Shown here one piece after another: positions 1 to 4,630 of a DNA stretch of 6,207 bases. The stretch lies in the NCBI GenBank assembly GCA_022573605.1, contig JACZTQ010000197.1, positions 1 through 6,207 of the forward strand, read 5' to 3'. A model generated the notes under the pieces. The model was not told where the DNA came from, ran no database searches, and saw only the letters and a list, made by a program, of their open reading frames with translations. This DNA is from Pseudomonadota bacterium (GTDB lineage Bacteria > Pseudomonadota > Alphaproteobacteria > Rhodobacterales > Rhodobacteraceae). The position numbers and the translations under genes were made by a program. Every line of letters starts with the position of its first letter. Positions within the stretch are counted from its first letter, which is position 1.

Positions 1-98
1 GCGCCATTCGCGCCCCCCTCTCCCTCTCTGAGAGAGGGGCCGGGGGAGAGGGCTGTGACGCCCCCGGGCGCGGCGCTGCCCCCCTCCCGCAAACCCCT
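1..98. other. Non-coding tail downstream of the GGT-like gene
   Basis: This stretch follows the stop codon of the last gene of the minus-strand cluster and runs to the window edge. I found no convincing gene in it. It is dominated by C-rich and G-rich tracts and holds one clear palindrome at 16-52, listed separately. Whether the operon ends here or continues beyond the window cannot be decided. No long T-run follows the palindrome on the minus strand, so a classical intrinsic terminator is not demonstrated. Confidence 0.6.
16..52. repeat. Intergenic palindrome, possible terminator or dispersed repeat
   Basis: Two nested inverted repeats are visible. The inner one is a near-perfect palindrome, CCCTCTCT-G-AGAGAGGG, at 22-38. 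The outer one pairs CCCTCTCCC at 16-24 with GGGAGAGGG at 44-52. The inner and outer stems share bases 22-24, so they would compete and could form alternative structures. The element lies about 45 bases past the stop codon at 99, where a 3' end or mRNA-stabilising hairpin would be expected. It lacks a U-tract in the minus-strand RNA. CT/GA-rich palindromes of this look recur between genes in many GC-rich proteobacterial genomes, so a dispersed repeat is equally plausible. Confidence 0.55.
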
Positions 99-1895
99 TC
101 ACCGCCCGACCGCATAGGCCTGCATGAAGCGCGGGTTGGCGGCGGCGCGGATGCCGCCGTCGCGGGTGAACCCGGCGGCGGTGAGGCGGCCCAGCGACCA
201 GGGCGGCTGCACGTCGACCAGATGGCCCCGCTCGCGCAGGGCCGCGATCACGCCGCTCGGGAACCGCTCCTCGACCAGCAGGACGCCGGGCTCGAACACC
301 CTGGGCGCGAACGAGTTGACGTAATGCGCGGTGTGGAACAGCGGCGCATCCATCGCCGCTTGCAGGTTCATGCCGTGATGCAGGTGCCTGAGCAGCATCC
401 CCAGCGTCCACTGGTCCTGCTGATCGCCGCCCGGTGTGCCAAGCCCGGCCAGCGCCCGGCCGTCGCGGGTCAGCAGGGTCGGGGTCAGCGTCGTGCGGGG
501 GCGGCGCCCCGGCGCCAGGTGCGACGGCAGCCGCTCGTCGAGCCAGAACATCTGGCCCCTGGTGGTGATGTTGAAGCCGAGCCCCGGCACCGCGGGCGAG
601 CCTTGCAGCCAGCCGCCGCTGGGCGTGGCGGCGACCAGGTTGCCCCAGCGGTCGACCACGTCGAGATGGACCGTGTCGCCCTCGATCTCCGGCAGGTCGG
701 CGAACTTCGGATAACCCGAGCCCGGGCCGCCGGCGGCGTCGGGACTGGCGGCCAGGTCGGTCAGGGCCGCAAGGCGTGCGGCAACCGCATCGGTGGCCGG
801 GCCGGGGCGAAGCTCGAGGCTGGCGGTCTCGCCGATCAGCGCTGCCCGCTCGGCCCCGTAGCCGGGCGAGAGCAGGCGTTCCAGCGGCACCTCGACATGA
901 TCGGGATCGCCATACCAGGCATCGCGGTCGGCCAGCGCCAGCTTCAGCGCCTCGACCGCGGTGTGGACGAACAGATCGCCGCAGGGGTCCATCGCGCCGA
1001 TGTCGCTGTTCTCGAGAATGCGCAGCGTCTGCAACAGCGCCGGACCCTGCCCCCAGGGGCCGGTCTTGTGCACCGTGACCCCGGCGTAATCGATGGAAAC
1101 GGTCTCCTCGGTGGTCGCCCGCCAGCCCGCCATGTCTTGGCCGGTCAGCAGCCCGGCGTGGCGCTGGCCGGGCACGGTGGCGATCTCGTCGCGGTAGAAC
1201 CGGTCCACCGCTTCGGCGACAAAACCGCTGTAGTAGGCTCGGCGCGCCGCCTCGATCTGCGCCTCGCGATTGCCGCCGGCGGCTTCGGCCTCGTCGAGCA
1301 GGCGCGAATAGGTCTCGGCGATTTGCGGGGTGCGGACCATCTGGCCAGGGCTGGGCACATTGCCGCCGGGCAGCCAGACCTCGGCTGAATGCGGCCAATG
1401 GGCGCGAAAGAAGTCGGCGATGGCGAGGATCGATTCGGCGGCCCGGTAGACCAGCGGAAAACCGTTTGCGGCGTAGGAGATCGCCGGCTCCAGCACCTCG
1501 CGCAGGGTCATCGTGCCGTGGTCGCGCAACAGCATCATCCAGGCGTCGAAGGCGCCGGGGACGACCGCCGGCAGCAGGCCGGTGCCGGGCATCCGTTCGA
1601 CGCCCATGGCGCGAAACCGCTCGATGGTGGCGGCGGCCGGCGCCACGCCCTGGCCGCAGATCACCGTGGGCCGGTCGGCCCCGGCCGGCATCACGATGAT
1701 CGGGACCTCGCCGCCGGGGCCGTTCAGATGCGGCTCGACGATCTGCAGGGTGAAGCCCGCCGCCACCGCCGCGTCGAAGGCGTTGCCGCCGCGCTCCAAA
1801 ATACCGAACCCGACCGCCGAGGCGATCCAGTGGGTGCTGGCGACGGCGCCGAAGGTGCCGCGAATCTCGGGCCGGGTGGTGAACGCCTGTGGCAT
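99..1895 (-). CDS. Gamma-glutamyltransferase-family Ntn-hydrolase, atypical and cytoplasmic
   Basis: A 598-residue member of the GGT family (PF01019), enzymes made as one chain that self-cleaves into large and small subunits. Visible family landmarks are GGNAFDAAVAAGF (36-48), the N-terminal signature; GPWGQGPALLQ (279-289); GDTVHLDVVD (406-415), in which Thr408 aligns with the self-cleaving nucleophile Thr391 of E. coli GGT; RPRTTLTPTLL (465-475), with Thr468-Thr469 where E. coli has the Ser462-Ser463 oxyanion pair; and GTPGG (486-490). The arginine that binds the gamma-glutamyl carboxylate in E. coli (Arg114) appears to be Gln82 here, in GQGVAP. The loop before the TT pair is shorter than in E. 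coli, so the active-site lid is probably missing. There is no signal peptide, unlike periplasmic Ggt. The start ATG sits one base after the upstream stop, with GGAGG six bases before it. It could be an acylase or amidase rather than a true transpeptidase; family membership is certain, the substrate is not. Confidence 0.93.
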   Translation of the reverse strand: MPQAFTTRPEIRGTFGAVASTHWIASAVGFGILERGGNAFDAAVAAGFTLQIVEPHLNGPGGEVPIIVMPAGADRPTVICGQGVAPAAATIERFRAMGVERMPGTGLLPAVVPGAFDAWMMLLRDHGTMTLREVLEPAISYAANGFPLVYRAAESILAIADFFRAHWPHSAEVWLPGGNVPSPGQMVRTPQIAETYSRLLDEAEAAGGNREAQIEAARRAYYSGFVAEAVDRFYRDEIATVPGQRHAGLLTGQDMAGWRATTEETVSIDYAGVTVHKTGPWGQGPALLQTLRILENSDIGAMDPCGDLFVHTAVEALKLALADRDAWYGDPDHVEVPLERLLSPGYGAERAALIGETASLELRPGPATDAVAARLAALTDLAASPDAAGGPGSGYPKFADLPEIEGDTVHLDVVDRWGNLVAATPSGGWLQGSPAVPGLGFNITTRGQMFWLDERLPSHLAPGRRPRTTLTPTLLTRDGRALAGLGTPGGDQQDQWTLGMLLRHLHHGMNLQAAMDAPLFHTAHYVNSFAPRVFEPGVLLVEERFPSGVIAALRERGHLVDVQPPWSLGRLTAAGFTRDGGIRAAANPRFMQAYAVGR

Positions 1896-1906
1896 CTCAA
1901 GCCTCC
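1896..1906 (-). promoter_or_regulatory. Ribosome binding site of the GGT-like gene
   Basis: On the minus strand GGAGG (1906-1902) lies six bases before the ATG at 1895 and is inside the last codons of the DUF1028 gene. The upstream TGA (1899-1897) falls between this site and the start, leaving a single intergenic base. This fixes the start codon and suggests that translation of the two hydrolases is coupled. Confidence 0.85.
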
Positions 1907-2634
1907 GGTATCTCGACCTCGGCGGTCAGCGGCTTGCCCGCGTCGCGCTCGACGATCTGCTCGATGATGTCGCGCTCCAGAATGCCGTAGGGACGGGCGC
2001 GGCAGGGAAGGCTGGCCGAGAACGGGATCGAGCGCTCGCGCGCCACGCCGTAGAGCCGGCGCAACTCGGCCAGCGGGTCGGCGTGGTCGTCGGCGCGCAG
2101 GTCGAGGCGGGCATAGCATTCCGGCCCCTGGATGCGCAGCGCCGCCGCCTGCTTGCCGCGCTTGTCGCCGCCGGCGTCCTCGCCCGCCTGCATCGCCGCC
2201 AGCAGGCGCTCGACGATGGGCAGGTCCGAGCCGGCCTGGTAGGCCGCCAGCGTCGCCGCGATCACCTGCGGCCCGGCCAGCATGTTCCCGGCCACCGAGA
2301 TGCCGTCCCCGGAGACGCTCCCGCACCAGGCGACGCACTCGGTGCCGGTGCGCGCCGCGGTGCCGCCGTCGGCGTCGATGACGTGCAACTGGCGCTGCTC
2401 GATACCCTTGTCCATGCCGCCCAGCATCTCGACCACCGCCCCGGCCCGGTGGCCCTGGCCCAGCAGCATCAGGGCGCGGGCGCCGAGCTCCGGGTTGGGC
2501 AGCGCCTGGCTCATCGCGGCGCCCGGCGCGCCGCCGCTCCACGGGCACAGCGCCCCGACGGCGAAAAAGCGCGAGGCGACGGCCAGCCCGAACAGTCCGC
2601 TGTCCGGGTCGCGGGCGAGAATCGACCAGGTCAT
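1897..2634 (-). CDS. DUF1028 family protein, predicted Ntn-hydrolase
   Basis: A 245-residue protein matching the DUF1028 family (PF06267) over nearly its whole length. Recognisable family blocks are MTWSILARDPDSG (1-13), GLAVASRFFAVG (16-27), the GTECVAW block (97-103) followed by GDGISVAGNMLAGP (109-122), GGDKRGKQAAALRI (155-168) and the LRADDHADPLAELRRL block (179-194). From general knowledge, structures of the family show an Ntn-hydrolase fold, but no substrate is established. No signal peptide or membrane segment is seen, so it should be cytoplasmic. I chose the ATG at 2634 over an in-frame one at 2673 because the family begins here and AGGAGG lies five bases upstream; the longer form would overlap the permease gene and add 13 non-family residues. 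Its position between an ABC permease and a GGT-like enzyme suggests it processes the imported solute. The GTECVAWCG segment carries two cysteines (100 and 104). Family assignment is firm, activity unknown. Confidence 0.93.
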   Translation of the reverse strand: MTWSILARDPDSGLFGLAVASRFFAVGALCPWSGGAPGAAMSQALPNPELGARALMLLGQGHRAGAVVEMLGGMDKGIEQRQLHVIDADGGTAARTGTECVAWCGSVSGDGISVAGNMLAGPQVIAATLAAYQAGSDLPIVERLLAAMQAGEDAGGDKRGKQAAALRIQGPECYARLDLRADDHADPLAELRRLYGVARERSIPFSASLPCRARPYGILERDIIEQIVERDAGKPLTAEVEIPEA

Positions 2635-2647
2635 GGATGCCTCCTCA
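2635..2647 (-). promoter_or_regulatory. Ribosome binding site of the DUF1028 gene, overlapping the permease stop
   Basis: Reading the minus strand, TGAGGAGG spans the permease stop codon (2647-2645) and the Shine-Dalgarno core AGGAGG (2645-2640), which shares the A of the stop. Five bases separate it from the ATG at 2634. This is the strongest ribosome binding site in the window and decides the start of the DUF1028 gene. A ribosome ending on the permease would finish on top of the site, favouring coupled translation. Confidence 0.9.
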
Positions 2648-3553
2648 TGGAATGTCCCGGACCTCGCGCACATCCAGCAGGTCGCGCAGCGAGTCGCCGA
2701 GGAAGTTGATCGACAGCACGGTCAGCATGATCGCCACCCCGGGATAGACCCCCAGCCACCAGGCCCGGCTGATGAAGCTGCGCGCCTCGGCCAGGATCAG
2801 CCCCCAGGTCGGGGTGTCGGAGCTGACGCCGAGGCCGAGGAACGACAGCACCGCCTCGGCCAGAATGGCGTTCGAGATGCTGACCGTGGCCAGCACGATG
2901 ATCGGTGCGGTGATGTTGGGCAGGATGTGGCGCGCCATGATGCGCCAGTCGGAGCAGCCGGTGGCATGGGCGGCGGCGATGTATTGTTCCTCCTTGACCG
3001 ACAGCGTCATGCCCCGCGCGACGCGGGCGAAATCGTCGAGATAGGCCAATGAGATGGCGATGATCACGTTGGTCAGGCCGGTGCCGAAGGTGGCGACCAG
3101 GTAGACCGCGATCAGGATGTTCGGGAAGGCCCATTGCAGGTCGATGTAGCGCATGATGATGGTGTCGATCCAGCCCCGGTAGAACCCGGCCGCAATCCCC
3201 ATCGCCACCCCCAGAATTCCGGCGATGGTCACCGTGCTGAGCCCGACGAAGATCGACACCCGGGCGCCGTGGATGATGCGCGAGAGCAGGTCCCGGCCGA
3301 GATCGTCCACCCCCAGCGGATGGCTCCAGGACGGCTCCTCCAGCATCACGTAATCCATCGCGTTCGGGTCGTAGGGCGTGATCCACGGGGCAAACACGGC
3401 GGCGGTGAGCAGGATGCACAGGAACACCAGCCCGAAAAACGCCCGCCGGTCGCGCATCATGATGCTCAAGGCACTCGGGGGCCGGGCCGGCAGGTCGTCG
3501 TCGATGGCGGCGGGGCTGGCGATGGGGTCCGCGATGGGGTCCGTGGTGCTCAT
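2645..3553 (-). CDS. Peptide-type ABC transporter permease, DppC/GsiD-like
   Basis: A 302-residue inner-membrane subunit of a peptide/nickel-type ABC importer, paired with the DppB-like protein to form the pore. After a proline- and acid-rich cytoplasmic N-terminus (1-35) comes the OppC_N-type first helix (about 38-58), then HPLGVDDLGRDLLSRII (78-94), a hallmark of this subfamily, and hydrophobic segments near 99-124, 133-157, 160-171, 211-240 and 268-285. The EAA loop that contacts the ATPase is at about 191-213 (AAAHATG, then HILPN). FLGLGVSSDTPTWG (238-251) and the ending GDSLRDLLDVR (286-296) are also typical; family members often end in DPR, here DVR. The ATG at 3553 overlaps the stop of the upstream permease as TGATG. 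The same frame stays open far upstream, but only from this ATG does the protein match the family, and its length is normal. Oligopeptide, glutathione or another solute cannot be told from the permease. Confidence 0.95.
   Translation of the reverse strand: MSTTDPIADPIASPAAIDDDLPARPPSALSIMMRDRRAFFGLVFLCILLTAAVFAPWITPYDPNAMDYVMLEEPSWSHPLGVDDLGRDLLSRIIHGARVSIFVGLSTVTIAGILGVAMGIAAGFYRGWIDTIIMRYIDLQWAFPNILIAVYLVATFGTGLTNVIIAISLAYLDDFARVARGMTLSVKEEQYIAAAHATGCSDWRIMARHILPNITAPIIVLATVSISNAILAEAVLSFLGLGVSSDTPTWGLILAEARSFISRAWWLGVYPGVAIMLTVLSINFLGDSLRDLLDVREVRDIP
3521..3544. repeat. 12-base tandem repeat in the DppC-like N-terminus
   Basis: GATGGGGTCCGC (3521-3532) is followed at once by GATGGGGTCCGT (3533-3544), differing only in the last base. 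It encodes the DPIADPIA stretch at residues 5-12 of the DppC-like permease, in the variable cytoplasmic tail before the first membrane helix. It keeps the frame, so a copy gain or loss would change the tail by four residues without breaking the gene. Confidence 0.8.
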
Positions 3554-4500
3554 CAGTTGACCCTGATGCGCGGATCGATGACGACATAGAGCACATCGAC
3601 CAGCAGGTTGACGAAGACGAAGATGAACGAGACCACCAGGATCGCTCCCTGCACCACCGGGTAGTCGCGATTGAGGATGCCCTCGATCAGGATGCGCCCC
3701 AGCCCCTTGATCGCGAACACCGTCTCGACCACCACCGCCGAGGCCATCAGCAGGCCAAAAGCGATGCCCATCACGGTGATCACCGGGATCAGGGCGTTGG
3801 GGAAGGCGTGACCCATGACGACGCGCCAGGGCGACAGGCCCTTGGCCCGGGCGACCAGGACATAATCGGTCTTCAGCACTTCCAGCATGGAGGAGCGCAC
3901 CATCCGGGCGATGATCGCCGAGAACCCGGTTCCGGCTGCGGTGGCGGGCAGGATCAGGTGCGAGAACCAGGGCCAGAACCCGGCCGACATGGGCTCGTAG
4001 CCGATCGCCGGCAGCCAGCCCAGATTGGCGGCGAACAGGATGATCAGCAGGATCCCGAGCCAGAAATCCGGCATCGAGAGTCCCAGGAAGGCGATGAAGG
4101 TCACCCCGTGATCGATCGGCCGCCCGCGCCATAGCGCCGAGATCAGCCCGGCCGGGATGGCGATCACGACCGCCACGAAGAAGGCGAGAAGCGCCAGCGA
4201 CAAGGTTCGCGGCGCGGCCTCGATCAGCAACTGGCTGACCGGGATGCGCGAGCCGTAGATCGAATTGCCAAAATCGCCCTGCACGATCAGCAGCAGCCAC
4301 TTTACGTATTGCACGATCAGCGGCTGGTCGAGCCCGAACTTGATCCGCAACTCGGCCGCCGCCGCCGGGTCACCGGTGTCGAACAGCATCGCCGCCAGCG
4401 GATCGCCCGGCACGATGCGCAGCATGAAGAAGACCAGCGTCGCCACCGCCCACATGACCACGGCGGCGCCGAACAGGCGGCGGAGAATATAGCCGGTCAT
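3553..4500 (-). CDS. Peptide-type ABC transporter permease, DppB/GsiC-like
   Basis: A 315-residue inner-membrane permease of the peptide/nickel ABC importer family (BPD_transp_1 domain). It begins MTGYILRRLF, the usual DppB-type opening, with a first helix at about 9-29, then RIVPGDP (28-34) and FGLDQPLIVQY (55-65), both characteristic. Further hydrophobic segments lie near 100-122, 133-158, 180-198, 236-262 and 284-307. The EAA loop for the ATPase is at about 212-235 (DYVLVARAKG, then HAFPN). GLGRILIEGILNRDYPVVQG (267-286) and the C-terminal DPRIRVN are also typical, and the length is normal. It lies 130 bases after the binding-protein gene and overlaps the DppC-like gene by one base. The start ATG has no clear Shine-Dalgarno sequence; the twenty bases before it are nearly all G and C. 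The start is still well supported by homology-like alignment of the first residues. The transported solute is not evident. Confidence 0.95.
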   Translation of the reverse strand: MTGYILRRLFGAAVVMWAVATLVFFMLRIVPGDPLAAMLFDTGDPAAAAELRIKFGLDQPLIVQYVKWLLLIVQGDFGNSIYGSRIPVSQLLIEAAPRTLSLALLAFFVAVVIAIPAGLISALWRGRPIDHGVTFIAFLGLSMPDFWLGILLIILFAANLGWLPAIGYEPMSAGFWPWFSHLILPATAAGTGFSAIIARMVRSSMLEVLKTDYVLVARAKGLSPWRVVMGHAFPNALIPVITVMGIAFGLLMASAVVVETVFAIKGLGRILIEGILNRDYPVVQGAILVVSFIFVFVNLLVDVLYVVIDPRIRVN

Positions 4501-4509
4501 GGCGCGGCG

Positions 4510-4560
4510 CCGGGGGCGGCCCAGGGGATGACTCCGGGAATCACTCCGGTCCGCCCCCGG
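4510..4560. repeat. 10-base inverted repeat before the DppB-like gene
   Basis: CCGGGGGCGG (4510-4519) is the exact reverse complement of CCGCCCCCGG (4551-4560), with 31 bases between. In minus-strand RNA the arm nearer the gene ends about ten bases before the permease ATG, so pairing would place a stable stem close to the translation start. The second plus-oriented copy at 4574-4583 could pair with the same arm instead, giving alternative folds. Confidence 0.6.
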
Positions 4561-4572
4561 CCCGTGTCACGA

Positions 4573-4595
4573 TCCGCCCCCGGGAAGGGGGCGGA
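4573..4595. terminator. Strong GC hairpin downstream of the binding-protein gene
   Basis: TCCGCCCCC (4573-4581) and GGGGGCGGA (4587-4595) form a perfect nine-base stem with a five-base loop, almost all G-C pairs. It begins 35 bases past the binding-protein stop on the minus strand. No U-tract follows, so it is better seen as a partial terminator or RNA 3'-end stabiliser than a full intrinsic terminator, which fits the known excess of binding protein over permease in ABC importers. The function is inferred. Confidence 0.5.
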
Positions 4596-4630
4596 ACCGC
4601 CATTGCGGCGCCCGCGCGCCTGGAGCGTGC

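Larger units (their letters stand above)
4501..4630. other. Repeat-rich spacer between binding-protein and permease genes
   Basis: This 130-base gap is the only sizeable one within the cluster; the other junctions are -1, 10 and 1 bases. I see no gene in it. It carries the motif CCGCCCCCGG twice in the plus orientation (4551-4560 and 4574-4583) and its reverse complement at 4510-4519, plus a direct repeat ACTCCGG (4531-4537 and 4543-4549), and a small inverted repeat GGCGC/GCGCC (4607-4611 and 4616-4620) just after the binding-protein stop. Such spacers often shield the binding-protein mRNA and lower permease expression; that role is inferred here. Confidence 0.7.

Noticed and set aside
222..1388. 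Long plus-strand open frame of 388 codons opposite the GGT-like gene
   Set aside because: It is antisense to a clear family protein, is rich in Arg, Gly, Ala and Gln as GC-rich shadow frames are, and has no recognisable domain.
1724..2548. Minus-strand open frame of 274 codons across the DUF1028/GGT junction
   Set aside because: It is an out-of-frame reading of two well-supported genes and is dominated by Arg, Gly, Ala and Pro.
2635..2673. Longer DUF1028 start at 2673 adding 13 residues
   Set aside because: The added residues do not belong to the family, the gene would overlap the permease end, and the ATG at 2634 has AGGAGG at ideal spacing.
1513..2709. Plus-strand open frame of 398 codons opposite the GGT-like and DUF1028 genes
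   Set aside because: It crosses two genuine minus-strand genes antisense, shows low-complexity composition and no family motif.
2645..4300. Apparent 551-residue minus-strand protein containing the DppC-like permease
   Set aside because: Only the part from the ATG at 3553 matches the family. The upstream 249 codons are an alternative frame of the DppB-like gene with none of the expected membrane segments, so this is not a fusion.
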